From contig JANYEL010000058.1 in assembly GCA_025363155.1 (NCBI GenBank), positions 1 to 53,836 of the forward strand: a stretch of 53,836 bases of DNA, given 5' to 3'. This DNA is from Moraxellaceae bacterium (GTDB lineage Bacteria; Pseudomonadota; Gammaproteobacteria; Pseudomonadales; Moraxellaceae). Shown in pieces: positions 36,903 through 45,944 of the stretch; positions within the stretch are counted from its first letter, which is position 1; each line of letters begins with the position of its first letter. The notes beneath the pieces were generated by a model. It was not told where the DNA came from, did no database searches, and worked only from the letters and a program-made list of their open reading frames with translations. The translations under genes and the position numbers were made by a program.

Positions 36903-37855
36903 TAGCTCTTCTCCACTTTACGAATTAAGGCACGCGCAATCACCAGTACGACGAAAGCAATGAAGAACAAAATTAAGCCCAAAGCAAGCAGTGCTGACAT
37001 GTGCAAGTCTTTCGCTTCAGCAAATTCATTAGCGATCACAGAAGCAATACTATTACCCGAATCGAATAACCCGACGCTGATATTATTGACGTTACCAATC
37101 ATAAAGGTCACCGCCATCGTCTCACCCAGTGCACGACCCAGACCCAACATCACGCCACCAGTCAGTGCGACCTTAGTATGCGGTAATACAACCGTCCACA
37201 TGACTTCCCAGCGATTTGCTCCAAGCCCGTAACTCCCTTCTTTCAGGGCTTTCGGCACGACATCAAACACTTCACGCATCACCGCAGTGATAAAAGGCAT
37301 GACCATAATTGCCAAAATCAACGCTGCTGGCAAATAACCAATACCAATCGGCGGACCGCCAAAAATATCTTTCAGCAACCACACTTCACCAAACCAATTC
37401 GTCAACACGGGCTGTACATGATCGGCAAGCAGTGGCGCGAGGACAAACAAACCCCACATGCCATAAATAATACTTGGAATGCCCGCTAGCAGTTCAATCA
37501 CCGAGTTCAGTACCAAACGGAAACGATAAGGGCAAAGCTCTGTCAGAAAAAATGCAATGAAGAAACTGACTGGCACAGCCAAGGCTAATGCAATAAAGGA
37601 AGTGACCAACGTGCCATAGACCGCAGGCAAAACACCAAACTTACCTGAAACTGGATTCCACTCTGAGGTGGTAAAAAAAGTCAAACCGAGCTGTTTAAAC
37701 ACAGGCATCGATTGATCAACAAGGGTCATGATAATAGCGCTGAGCACTATCAACACCAACAGCGCAATTCCCAGTACATAGAGTCGAAAACGCGCGTTTT
37801 TACCGTTTTCGACCCGTAATATTCTGGCAGCGGACGTTACTTCTGTAGTAATCAT
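36902..37855 (-). CDS. pstC: Phosphate ABC transporter permease PstC
   Basis: The 317-residue inner-membrane partner of PstA has six membrane segments. It shows the family phrases ELLAGIPSIIYGMWGLF and EGSYGLGANRWEVMWTVVLP (the EAA loop that docks PstB). It follows pstS across a 200-nt gap with a stem-loop, which would lower expression relative to the binding protein. Confidence 0.95.
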   Translation of the reverse strand: MITTEVTSAARILRVENGKNARFRLYVLGIALLVLIVLSAIIMTLVDQSMPVFKQLGLTFFTTSEWNPVSGKFGVLPAVYGTLVTSFIALALAVPVSFFIAFFLTELCPYRFRLVLNSVIELLAGIPSIIYGMWGLFVLAPLLADHVQPVLTNWFGEVWLLKDIFGGPPIGIGYLPAALILAIMVMPFITAVMREVFDVVPKALKEGSYGLGANRWEVMWTVVLPHTKVALTGGVMLGLGRALGETMAVTFMIGNVNNISVGLFDSGNSIASVIANEFAEAKDLHMSALLALGLILFFIAFVVLVIARALIRKVEKS

Positions 37856-37999
37856 AATCGGCTTATCTATCTGAGTTATAAATTTAGTGAATACAATCCA
37901 TTATACGCGACTGCGCACCACTCAATACTGCTTTTCAAACCGTTCTGTACATTTGACGCTCATTAAAGCTTTTTTGAAAATACTTTCTTTTTAAGCAAA

Positions 38000-38034
38000 A
38001 TCAGGGCTACACATCGATATAGCCCTGATTCTTT
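38000..38034 (-). terminator. Stem-loop between pstS and pstC (partial terminator)
   Basis: AATCAGGGCTA and TAGCCCTGATT pair perfectly around an 11-nt loop, followed on the minus strand by TTTTGCTT. It lies just after the pstS stop. It probably attenuates transcription or protects the pstS mRNA 3' end so that pstS exceeds pstCAB. Confidence 0.75.
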
Positions 38035-38057
38035 TCTTTCATCAAACGATCAGCGCA

Positions 38058-39095
38058 TTACCAAACTGATTTACCCGTTGGATTCACAACACTACCCTTC
38101 CAAGAAGCTTGGATCAACTTAACAACGCTTGCTGGCATTGGTACATAATCCAAATTCTTTGCATCTCTTGCACCATTTTTGAATGACCATTCAAAGAAAT
38201 TGAAAACTTCCTTGCTGTGTGCTGGCTTTACCGCTTTCTTTTGCATCAATACAAACACAGTACCAGTGATTGGCCAGCTGGTTTTACCTGGTTGGTAAGT
38301 CAAGATTTCACCAAATGATTGTGCTTTTGCCCAATCAGCATTTGCTGCAGCAGCTTGGAATGTTGAGTCATCTGGCATGACAAACAGACCGTCACGGTTT
38401 TGTAATTGTGTATAAGCCAGTTTAGATTGTTTTGCGTATGCGTATTCAACATAACCAATCGAACCGTTAATACGTTGAACATAAGAAGCTACGCCTGCGT
38501 TGCCTTTACCAGCAACACCTTCTGGCCATGCAACAGTCGTATCGCTACCAATTTTTGTTTTCCAGTCTGCACTGACTTTAGACAAGTAGTTAGTGAACAA
38601 GAACGTTGTTCCTGAACTGTCTGCACGACGCACAACAGTAATATTTGCATCAATCGTTTTGAGTGACGGATTCAATGCAACCAGCGCTGGATCATTCCAT
38701 TTTTTGATCGTGCCCAAATAGATTTTTGCTATAAGATCACCCGTCAACTTCAACTGACCCGCTGCAACACCTTTAAGATTAACAACCGCAACGACACCAC
38801 CCATCACTGTCGGGAATTGAATCAAGCCTTTTGCATCCAAATCTGCTTGTGACAACGGCTTATCAGACGCACCGAAATCTACGGTTTTTTCTGTGATTTG
38901 CTTGATGCCTGCGCCTGAACCAATGGACTGATAGTTCACAGTTGAACCTGTTACTTCGCCATAGGCATCTGCCCATGTCGCGAAAATTGGTGCCGCAAAA
39001 GAAGAACCTGCACCAGTAATGATGTCCCCTGCGTGAACAGTGCCAACAGATACAGCTGACATAAGAATCGATAAAACCAAAGAATTGATACGCAT
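38058..39095 (-). CDS. pstS: Periplasmic phosphate-binding protein PstS
   Basis: The 345-residue binding protein has a signal peptide (MRINSLVLSILMSAVSVG, cleavage after VHA). The phosphate-binding segments are GAGSSFAAPIF, the GSGAGIKQI loop, DFGASDKPLS and RADSSGTTFLF. I start at 39095 (GAGG 9 nt upstream), not at the ATG nine codons earlier. It is the first gene of the pst-phoU operon and is preceded by a Pho box. Confidence 0.96.
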   Translation of the reverse strand: MRINSLVLSILMSAVSVGTVHAGDIITGAGSSFAAPIFATWADAYGEVTGSTVNYQSIGSGAGIKQITEKTVDFGASDKPLSQADLDAKGLIQFPTVMGGVVAVVNLKGVAAGQLKLTGDLIAKIYLGTIKKWNDPALVALNPSLKTIDANITVVRRADSSGTTFLFTNYLSKVSADWKTKIGSDTTVAWPEGVAGKGNAGVASYVQRINGSIGYVEYAYAKQSKLAYTQLQNRDGLFVMPDDSTFQAAAANADWAKAQSFGEILTYQPGKTSWPITGTVFVLMQKKAVKPAHSKEVFNFFEWSFKNGARDAKNLDYVPMPASVVKLIQASWKGSVVNPTGKSVW

Positions 39096-39154
39096 TATTG
39101 AGACCTCTAAAGGGCAAACCAAATAGTTAAACAGCGAATTTTGTGAACAGGTGC

Positions 39155-39188
39155 ATTAAACGCTACAATTATGAAACTTTTATGACAG
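39155..39188 (-). promoter_or_regulatory. Pho box and -10 of the pstS operon
   Basis: On the minus strand, CTGTCAT-AAAA-GTTTCAT (39188-39171) matches the PhoB direct-repeat consensus. The -10 TTTAAT (39160-39155) follows after exactly 10 nt. Another half-site, TATGACAC, lies just upstream (39200-39193). Transcription would start about 55 nt before the pstS start codon. Confidence 0.75.
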
Positions 39189-39371
39189 TGGCGTGTCATA
39201 TACATAAATAGATGCCATCTATGCGATATATTACTTAAACCACCCGACTCATCAAAAGCATTTGCATAATTCAAATCTCTGTATTTGCTTATTTATTTAA
39301 ATTATATCTTTTTTATTACAGTACTCAGCATTGCCCGATTGATAGAAGCACTTTTGTCATATCTTTGCAAT

Positions 39372-40016
39372 ATGACTATCGTTTATAGCGCGCTAAACTT
39401 ATCATGTGTCACAATCAGAAGCCTAACCTCTCTCACCACCTATTTCATTTCAACACCATATGGAACGACGTACACTTTGAATTCACGCACAATACCCGCT
39501 TTATTATTGATCATGATGCTTGAGCTACTGACAGCATGTAGTTCTAGTCCAGCGAAGAAATCATCGAACTCCGTCAGTAAATCATCAAGCCTGTACCAAG
39601 AACTGGAAAAAACACCATTACCTAAACATTTACCCATGCCCGTTGAAGGCGTGTCGCGCGGACAACTCGTCGATACATGGGGCAATGCACGCAGCCAAGG
39701 TCGTTCGCATGAAGGCATCGATATCATGGCGAAACGCGGTACGCCAATACTGAGTGCAACAGACGGATTTATTTCTAAGATCAGCAGTTATGGTGGGGGC
39801 GGCAATGCCATCACGATTGTAGGCTACGCGCTGAGTCAACATTACTATGCACATATGGATCGTTTCGGCAAATATAAAGTCGGCGATGAAGTGAAAGTGG
39901 GGGATGTACTGGGTTATGTCGGCAGTACGGGCAATGCCTCAACGCCGCATCTGCACTACGGCATTTATCTATACCCAAACCGTGTTGCCACCAATCCCTA
40001 CCCTTATTTACGTTAA
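39372..40016 (+). CDS. M23-family (LytM) metallopeptidase, putative lipoprotein
   Basis: The C-terminal domain is a complete M23 peptidase. It has HEGIDIMAKRGTPI (HxxxD), a Gly-rich ISSYGGGGNAI, HYYAHMDRF and HLHYGIYL (HxH), so it is probably an active peptidoglycan endopeptidase. The start is uncertain. In-frame ATGs at 39285 and 39372 lack ribosome-binding sites. The best signal peptide begins at a TTG at 39477: NSRTIPALLLIM followed by lipobox LLTAC. If that TTG is used, this is a lipoprotein of about 179 residues. It is divergent from pstS and followed closely by a small gene. Confidence 0.85.
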   Translation: MTIVYSALNLSCVTIRSLTSLTTYFISTPYGTTYTLNSRTIPALLLIMMLELLTACSSSPAKKSSNSVSKSSSLYQELEKTPLPKHLPMPVEGVSRGQLVDTWGNARSQGRSHEGIDIMAKRGTPILSATDGFISKISSYGGGGNAITIVGYALSQHYYAHMDRFGKYKVGDEVKVGDVLGYVGSTGNASTPHLHYGIYLYPNRVATNPYPYLR

Positions 40017-40033
40017 TCAGATACAGGAAACTC

Positions 40034-40288
40034 ATGATGGACATTGGTTCACAACTGGTCGAATTTGCTGAACTCGGCAACCAACATCGCATTCCGCTCA
40101 AAGACGGACGCGTGCTACAAGGTTGGATTATGGAAATTCGTGAAGATGACTTGCTCATCAGCACTGGGTTTTCTGAAAAACAAGGCAAAGATGATTGGAT
40201 TACGTTTGATACGATTGATTTAGATCAATTGGAATATTGGGATACCAAGCAACAGGTGTGGACGAAGTTTTTGCCTGCAGGGCTTTGA
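40034..40288 (+). CDS. Small conserved-looking protein, 84 aa
   Basis: The small acidic soluble protein has a beta-rich pattern (IPLKDGRVLQGWIMEIREDDLLI) resembling an Sm- or SH3-like barrel. I know no function. The start has AGGAAA 6 nt upstream, a good site, and the gene follows the M23 peptidase gene by 17 nt, so co-transcription is likely. Confidence 0.65.
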   Translation: MMDIGSQLVEFAELGNQHRIPLKDGRVLQGWIMEIREDDLLISTGFSEKQGKDDWITFDTIDLDQLEYWDTKQQVWTKFLPAGL

Positions 40289-40312
40289 ATCTATTTATCA
40301 AAAGGGTAAGCA

Positions 40313-40639
40313 ATGAAAGTCATTATAGATTTTACAAAAATAAAAGACTTGGAAACCTTCCATGTCGCTTTCAATGAGACGCTGGGATTCCCTCAATTTC
40401 AGGGTAACAATCTTGATGCATGGATTGATTGTATGTCTAGCATTGATGATCCCGATGCAGTGCCGTCTTCAATCACAATGAGCCCAGATGAAAGTCTTGA
40501 AATGATCATCATCGGCACTGAAATTGCACTCAAAAATTGCCCTGACGTGTTTAATGCTTTTTTAGAAGGCACTGCATCTGTGAATCAAAGGTTTCTGAAA
40601 AAAAGATCCAAAACTATTTTAAAGATCATATTTGTCTAA
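40313..40639 (+). CDS. Barstar-family (RNase inhibitor-like) protein
   Basis: The 108-residue protein shows the barstar pattern: an N-terminal strand, then LGFPQFQGNNLDAWIDCMSSI, the conserved N-N-L-D-A-W-x-D helix that contacts barnase. The C terminus departs from the family after about residue 85. The start has AGGG 7 nt upstream and lies 24 nt after the preceding 84-aa gene. No barnase-like ribonuclease or toxin gene is in the window, so it is an orphan inhibitor or serves a distant toxin. Confidence 0.75.
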   Translation: MKVIIDFTKIKDLETFHVAFNETLGFPQFQGNNLDAWIDCMSSIDDPDAVPSSITMSPDESLEMIIIGTEIALKNCPDVFNAFLEGTASVNQRFLKKRSKTILKIIFV

Positions 40640-40709
40640 TGTCAGTTGTTCGGGAGGTCACGATTGCTGAAACCTCTCGAACATTGCACTCAAAATAAAC
40701 GACTAGCTT

Positions 40710-42386
40710 TTAAGCCACTTTCGCCTGCTCTTTCACCGCCAAACGATTCACACAAGCAATAATCGCCTGCACCGAAGCCGTGGTGATATTGTCATGAATA
40801 CCGACACCAAACGTCGAAACGTTCCGCGCTTTATCCACAAGCTCAATCACTGCAATCGCTTTCGCATTTGCACCCTGCCCCAATGAACGCTCTTCATAAC
40901 TCACAACTTCGAGTTGCAAATTGAAAGCATTTAACACGGCTGAAATCGGGCCATTACCATTACCGACGAGCTGTTGTGGTTCGCCGTTATGTTGAACAGT
41001 AAGCGTAATTTGCTCAGTGCTTTCATTGATATGTTTCGGCTGATAACTGACATAGTGATACGGCTGTTTGACCTGAATATAAGTCTGCTCGAACAACTGC
41101 CAAATATCCTGCGCACGTACTTCCGAACCACTGGTATCGGTCAACACTTGCACCACTTGACTCAATTCAATCTGCAAACGACGCGGCAACACCACGCCAT
41201 AATTCGACTCAAGTAAATAGGCAATACCCCCTTTACCTGACTGACTATTCACGCGAATCACCGCATCGTAGTTACGACCCAAATCTTTCGGATCAAGCGG
41301 CAAATACGGCATTTCCCAGAATTCGTCCTCATTGCGCATCGAGAAGCCTTTCTTAATCGCATCCTGATGTGAGCCCGAAAACGCAGTGAACACCAAATCA
41401 CCCGCATACGGATGACGTGGGTGCACAGGCAAACGCGTGCACTCCTCTACCGTACGAATGACTTCGTTCATATCCGAGAAATCAAGATTCGGCGAAATGC
41501 CTTGGCTATACAAATTCAACGCCAATGTCACCAAATCTACATTTCCTGTGCGCTCGCCATGACCAAACAAACAGCCTTCCACACGGTCAGCACCAGCCAT
41601 TACACCTAATTCTGCGGCAGCCACTGCACAACCGCGATCATTGTGTGGATGCAAACTCAAGATCACGCCTTCGCGTCGGGCAAGGTTACGATGCATCCAT
41701 TCGATTTGATCGGCATAGACATTCGGTGACGCCACTTCAACCGTTGCAGGCAAATTCAAAATCACTTTATTGGTCGCGCTCGCCTCCCACACTTCGGTCA
41801 CGGCATCGCACACTTCTTTGGCGAATGGCAACTCGGTTGCGGTAAACGTTTCAGGGCTGTATTGAAATGTCCACTGCGTTTCTGGATGTTGCGCGGCAAT
41901 GTCTTTGATTTTCTGAGCTGCTTTAACCGCCAAGTTTTTGGTCTCAGCTTTGTCCAAATTAAACACGGTTTCACGAAACACGGGTGATGTGGCGTTATAG
42001 ACATGAACGATCACGTGCTTTGCGCCGCGTACCGACTCCATCGTGCGCTCAATCAAATGATCACGCGCTTGGGTCAACACCTCAATCGTCACATCATCAG
42101 GAATGAGATCGTTTTCAATCAAACCACGGACGAAATCAAAATCAGTTTGCGATGCCGATGGAAACGCCACTTCAATTTCCTTAAAGCCAATCGCGACCAA
42201 TGCCTTAAACATCCGCAATTTTTGCTCTGAATTCATTGGCTCAAACAATGCTTGATTGCCATCGCGCAAATCAGTACTCATCCAAATTGGTGCTTTGGTA
42301 ATGCTGTTATTCGGCCATGTGCGATCAGGTAAATCCACGCGCTGATACGCTGGACGATATTTTTTACTCGGGTCAGTCAACATCAT
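40710..42386 (-). CDS. leuA: 2-isopropylmalate synthase
   Basis: The 558-residue enzyme performs the first committed step of leucine synthesis (acetyl-CoA plus 2-oxoisovalerate). The N-terminal TIM barrel has [20 protein letters not shown] (metal and catalytic region). [19 protein letters not shown] holds the HxH metal ligands. The C-terminal LeuA allosteric domain (from about residue 430) includes [13 protein letters not shown]. The start has GGAG 8 nt upstream. A leucine-rich leader peptide gene precedes it by about 200 nt. Confidence 0.96.
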   Translation of the reverse strand: MMLTDPSKKYRPAYQRVDLPDRTWPNNSITKAPIWMSTDLRDGNQALFEPMNSEQKLRMFKALVAIGFKEIEVAFPSASQTDFDFVRGLIENDLIPDDVTIEVLTQARDHLIERTMESVRGAKHVIVHVYNATSPVFRETVFNLDKAETKNLAVKAAQKIKDIAAQHPETQWTFQYSPETFTATELPFAKEVCDAVTEVWEASATNKVILNLPATVEVASPNVYADQIEWMHRNLARREGVILSLHPHNDRGCAVAAAELGVMAGADRVEGCLFGHGERTGNVDLVTLALNLYSQGISPNLDFSDMNEVIRTVEECTRLPVHPRHPYAGDLVFTAFSGSHQDAIKKGFSMRNEDEFWEMPYLPLDPKDLGRNYDAVIRVNSQSGKGGIAYLLESNYGVVLPRRLQIELSQVVQVLTDTSGSEVRAQDIWQLFEQTYIQVKQPYHYVSYQPKHINESTEQITLTVQHNGEPQQLVGNGNGPISAVLNAFNLQLEVVSYEERSLGQGANAKAIAVIELVDKARNVSTFGVGIHDNITTASVQAIIACVNRLAVKEQAKVA

Positions 42387-42590
42387 GATCTTTACTCCAA
42401 TGTTTTAAACTTTAAATATTTGATTTCAAATTTGGTTTTTATGCTGACAACTTGATCAGCAGATAAAATAATAAAATAGGGTGCGATTAGAGTCAGTCTT
42501 TGAGCAATTCAGAAATAAACTGAAAGCACGATTAATCGACAAGACTTAGAATCGAGTGGCTATAAAATAGCTAGGGGGTGAGGTGAAAAA

Positions 42591-42674
42591 TTATATGCGC
42601 GCGACGCGCAGCAGCAGATTCAGGCTAAAAGAGCCTGTTAAAAGAAGGGCGAAAACCGCATGTGTAGATTTCAT
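42591..42674 (-). CDS. Putative leucine leader peptide of leuA, 27 aa
   Basis: A 28-codon minus-strand frame encodes MKSTHAVFALLLTGSF, then SLNLLLRVARI. Seven of 27 residues are leucine, in two clusters of three plus one. It ends 204 nt before leuA. There is no Shine-Dalgarno sequence, but the likely promoter would start transcription 1-3 nt before the ATG, so translation may be leaderless. A hairpin CAGGCT-N5-AGCCTG (42621-42637) lies inside the frame between the leucine clusters. I could not find a clear terminator or anti-terminator downstream, so attenuation is inferred from the peptide only. The N-terminal half also resembles a signal peptide, which is the main alternative. Confidence 0.55.
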   Translation of the reverse strand: MKSTHAVFALLLTGSFSLNLLLRVARI

Positions 42675-42683
42675 TATGGGTAG

Positions 42684-42735
42684 AAATTACGGGATTTTTG
42701 GGAATGGGTCAAGCACTAATTTCAGCTGCTTGACC
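42684..42735 (-). promoter_or_regulatory. leuA promoter with overlapping inverted-repeat operator
   Basis: On the minus strand, TTGACC (42712-42707), a 17-nt spacer and TAATTT (42689-42684) form a good sigma-70 promoter. The -35 is part of a perfect 9-bp inverted repeat, GGTCAAGCA-N11-TGCTTGACC (42735-42707). A protein bound there would contact or block the -35. The remainder of the 42387-42590 leader is AT-rich with only weak hairpins (for example GCTAT-TTT-ATAGC). Confidence 0.55.
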
Positions 42736-42768
42736 AAATTTCATAACTAAGCAGTTATGCACAACGAC

Positions 42769-43203
42769 TTAACGACTACTAATCCTCGTTAAAACTGCCT
42801 CTTCCCTTCCACCATATCTCATCGGATCTGCGTGATTATTAAAACTGATCACATAAGACAAACCATGTGCATTACGCTTATAGCTCAGCGTCACTGGATA
42901 ACTCACTTCAGGCCATTTTTCGACGATACTTCCAGAGGTTCCTTGATGATGCGATTCCAAAATCTTGGCTTCCGAAATATGAGTTGTACCATCAAGCATT
43001 TTCATTTCCATCCGAACTGTCATATTCGGACGAAATTCAATCTGGGCACTCTTTGCACCAAGCTGACTTAAGGTAAGGACACGTCCATCTAAGAAAGATA
43101 CTTTGTACCCACTATAAACATACTTTCCAAATATCGGATCAACATCAGCCGCTTTTGCAATGTTAAAAGTACAAAGAAAGAATATCAAAAAATATTTAAT
43201 CAC
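42769..43203 (-). CDS. Secreted/periplasmic protein of unknown function
   Basis: The 144-residue protein has a clear signal peptide (MIKYFLIFFLCTFNIAKA, cleavage before ADVDP). The mature part is beta-rich with no motif I recognise. It is more AT-rich than leuA and lies next to an AT-rich acyltransferase gene. It points toward the leuA promoter region, and no terminator with a T run lies between. Confidence 0.6.
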   Translation of the reverse strand: MIKYFLIFFLCTFNIAKAADVDPIFGKYVYSGYKVSFLDGRVLTLSQLGAKSAQIEFRPNMTVRMEMKMLDGTTHISEAKILESHHQGTSGSIVEKWPEVSYPVTLSYKRNAHGLSYVISFNNHADPMRYGGREEAVLTRISSR

Positions 43204-43311
43204 TTCCTAAAACCCTATTGTATATAATTAATTTTAATTTTCAGTTGAAGCAGTGATCAACAAAAGACATGACTTCCACAATAGAGCTCCCTTCGGCTCT
43301 AAAACCAACCA

Positions 43312-44388
43312 TTAAGACGCACTTGGACTATTTATATTGCCTTTAATGGAATACTTCTTAAGAGACAAGGCTGGCTTCTCAATCAGCTTCCAAGAAAGTA
43401 ACGCCAGAATGATCGTGATTACTAACATCGTAACTAGATTGATTTCAGGAGAGAACATAGCGACTTGTACAAAGGCATTCACCACAACCATATGATAAAT
43501 ATATACACCATAGGAAATGTCATTCCCTCTCAAGATGCGCCCAAATAAATCTACGCGTGTATAAGCGAGAGAAATGGTGAGGAATGACAGGATTAAAGCC
43601 GATATTGGGTTAATATAATTTCCTTGAAACTTCAACCCAAGGAAATAAAATATCAATGCGGACAACAGGTATGCCGCAAACACATATAATGCTTTATTCT
43701 CTAGAAACTTGACTACAAACCCTAAATTTCTTTGCAATAAAACACCAAAGAAAAACATATATAAGTACGGGAGTACGGTTACTCCAAAAAGCTTCAACAA
43801 CATGCTTTGATCTGCGGATAATAAACCCACAAAGATTTGATTAACAATCACCAGTACGATAATAAACAAAGTAATGAAGACGTTATTCCATTTTATGCCA
43901 TTGAATACAATATAAATAAATGGAAGAATAATATAAAACTGAAGCTCAACGGGAATCGTCCATAAACTTCCATTGACCACGCCTACACCATAACCTCTCA
44001 AGAAATCAGGATTATAAAATTGCCCAATCGTGACTTGCGCAATCACCCACTTCAGAAACTCAGTGACTGAACACTGTGGTTTAAAAAAGATAAAAATGGT
44101 TAAAACAGAAATAATAAAACATCCCCAAAGTGCCGGATAAATTCGCAAGAATCTATTTTTGATATAGGACTTAATTGAGGAGCTTCTTTCGAGTGATGCT
44201 GATATAAGGAAACCACTGACAACAAAAAATATTGGTACGCCAGGGAACATTGAAAGAACGCTGATTAACCATTGATTCTGATGAATGCCAAAATGCTCAT
44301 AGCCATGAACGAATGCAACTTGTATTGCTGCAAGTAGCCGGATCAAATCAAAATTATTATTCTTAAACTCAAAGATTTTCACATTCAT
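43312..44388 (-). CDS. Membrane acyltransferase (Acyl_transf_3 / OafA-like)
   Basis: The 358-residue protein has about ten membrane segments. It shows the family N terminus FDLIRLLAAIQVAFVHGYEH (R-x-x-A and the conserved His), then PGVPIFFVVSGFLISAS and RFLRIYPALW. Such proteins O-acetylate surface polysaccharides or lipids. The DNA is markedly AT-rich with many ATA/AAT codons compared with its neighbours, suggesting horizontal transfer. It stands alone, without sugar-transferase genes, so the substrate is unknown. Confidence 0.85.
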   Translation of the reverse strand: MNVKIFEFKNNNFDLIRLLAAIQVAFVHGYEHFGIHQNQWLISVLSMFPGVPIFFVVSGFLISASLERSSSIKSYIKNRFLRIYPALWGCFIISVLTIFIFFKPQCSVTEFLKWVIAQVTIGQFYNPDFLRGYGVGVVNGSLWTIPVELQFYIILPFIYIVFNGIKWNNVFITLFIIVLVIVNQIFVGLLSADQSMLLKLFGVTVLPYLYMFFFGVLLQRNLGFVVKFLENKALYVFAAYLLSALIFYFLGLKFQGNYINPISALILSFLTISLAYTRVDLFGRILRGNDISYGVYIYHMVVVNAFVQVAMFSPEINLVTMLVITIILALLSWKLIEKPALSLKKYSIKGNINSPSAS

Positions 44389-44447
44389 TCCCAGTCAATT
44401 TCATACACGCTCAACTTATATTGGTTGAAACGTTTTATATGTTCATA

Positions 44448-44822
44448 TCATAAATTTAGTATCGAATAGAGCACCGCTGCAGTCCCCAGACAAACCAACG
44501 CGACCACGTCTGCAACCACAACCTTGCGCACGGAGGCATTATAACCACCGACAGACCAAGCGATCAAAATAAAAGAGATAACGCTCACGAAACCCGCAAT
44601 AAAACCGATAGGCTGAAGTTCAGCATGAAAAGCCGCATAAAACAAAAACACGCCAAGTAAACCGAAAAGAACTGCTCGATGCCGCATGAGTATTTCTAAA
44701 TTAGGTTCTTGAAAAGATAAACCATATAACGCGGACAGGCGCTTGGCACTCAACACACCACTGAGTGGCAAAAGATGAATCACTGCCACAATAAGGATAA
44801 GAACAGAAATGATCATTTGCAC
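44448..44822 (-). CDS. Small four-helix integral membrane protein
   Basis: The 124-residue protein has four hydrophobic segments. A conserved-looking loop, LYGLSFQEPNLEILMRHRAV, follows helix 1, and SVGGYNASVRKV lies before helix 4. Similar proteins occur widely in proteobacteria without known function. It lies 46 nt downstream of thrB on the same strand and could be co-transcribed. Confidence 0.7.
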   Translation of the reverse strand: MQMIISVLILIVAVIHLLPLSGVLSAKRLSALYGLSFQEPNLEILMRHRAVLFGLLGVFLFYAAFHAELQPIGFIAGFVSVISFILIAWSVGGYNASVRKVVVADVVALVCLGTAAVLYSILNL

Positions 44823-44868
44823 AATGATTTACCTTTTATAATATATTTCAACCATATACACAGCAAAA

Positions 44869-45828
44869 CTAATAAGCCTTTAAACGCTCCACCACCATCC
44901 GTCGCATTTCATCAGGATCTTTTTGCAAGACATCCTCATTCACACGACTTTCTAAATGATTACGCACAGCAATCTGCAAACGCGACACCCAAAACCGACA
45001 CGCCGCCATGACCAGATAAATTGGCAATGCTAATTTTTCCTGATCAGTCATTTTTCGAACATCACTATACGCATTGATAAAGGCATTAAAGCGATTCATA
45101 TCCAAACTGACATCAGGATAGTTTGTACAAAAATCATTGATTGTAATCGCAATATCCATCAACCAATCATCATGTGTCACTGTTGTGAAATCCAACAGCG
45201 CACTCAAGTCATCACCAACAAACAAAGTGTTATCCCGAAATACATCCCCATGAATTAACCCTTGTGGCAAGTTTGGATAATGCTGTTTCTCCTCGCTAAA
45301 TCTCACAAACACTTGATCAAGTAGTTGCTGATCCTCTAACGATAAGGACGGCTTTAATTCATCTTTACTCACTTCCCACCAAACTTGATTGTATTCAGTT
45401 TTCGGAGTCTGTTCTTGTGGCAACGGATCATGTTTCAAAGCCAAATGCAGTTGCGCCAATACCGCGCCCATTTGTGCCGCTTGCACTGCATTCGGTTGCA
45501 TAGGCGAACTCCCCGCGAGACGTGGAGCGAATTGAGCAGGTTTATCTGCCAAGGTATGGATACGCACACCCGATGAATCCGCCAGAGGCACGGCAACAGG
45601 TAAACCTTGCACAAACAAACGCTCCATAAGCCGCGATAGCACTTCCGCTTCGGTCTTTGACAACTCTTCAAACAGCGTCAACACCAACTCGCGCCCATCA
45701 TTTAACGTGACGAAATAATTACTATTTTCGATGCCATTTTGAATCGGCGTAATCTGAGAAACGGTTAAATGAAACTGCTGTGCGAAGGCTTGTACCGCTT
45801 CCAACATCAAAACCGTGTAGACCGACAT
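44869..45828 (-). CDS. thrB: Homoserine kinase (APH-fold type)
   Basis: The 319-residue kinase phosphorylates homoserine on the way to threonine. It belongs to the aminoglycoside-phosphotransferase fold used by Pseudomonas and relatives, not the GHMP type of E. coli. It shows GIENSNYFVTLNDGRELVLT (nucleotide loop), LIHGDVFRDNTLF (catalytic loop, H193) and ALLDFTTVTHDDWLMDIA (metal-binding region). The N terminus MSVYTVL matches this subgroup. Confidence 0.93.
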   Translation of the reverse strand: MSVYTVLMLEAVQAFAQQFHLTVSQITPIQNGIENSNYFVTLNDGRELVLTLFEELSKTEAEVLSRLMERLFVQGLPVAVPLADSSGVRIHTLADKPAQFAPRLAGSSPMQPNAVQAAQMGAVLAQLHLALKHDPLPQEQTPKTEYNQVWWEVSKDELKPSLSLEDQQLLDQVFVRFSEEKQHYPNLPQGLIHGDVFRDNTLFVGDDLSALLDFTTVTHDDWLMDIAITINDFCTNYPDVSLDMNRFNAFINAYSDVRKMTDQEKLALPIYLVMAACRFWVSRLQIAVRNHLESRVNEDVLQKDPDEMRRMVVERLKAY

Positions 45829-45944
45829 AAATAAAACTCAGAAATAAAAAATCAATGTCAACAATCAAGTTTTGGTAATATAGCGTGCTTTTATCAATTC
45901 GCTAAAGCATCCGTTAAATAATTGCGTGTGATTGGACTTTAAAT

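Noticed and set aside
42387-42590. T-box or other leucine riboswitch before leuA
   Set aside because: No T-box sequence or specifier hairpin, and the family is rare in gammaproteobacteria; the leader peptide explains the region better.
43285-43306. Hairpin TAGAGC...GCTCTA downstream of the acyltransferase as terminator
   Set aside because: Only 6 bp and no T run on the minus strand; too weak to list.
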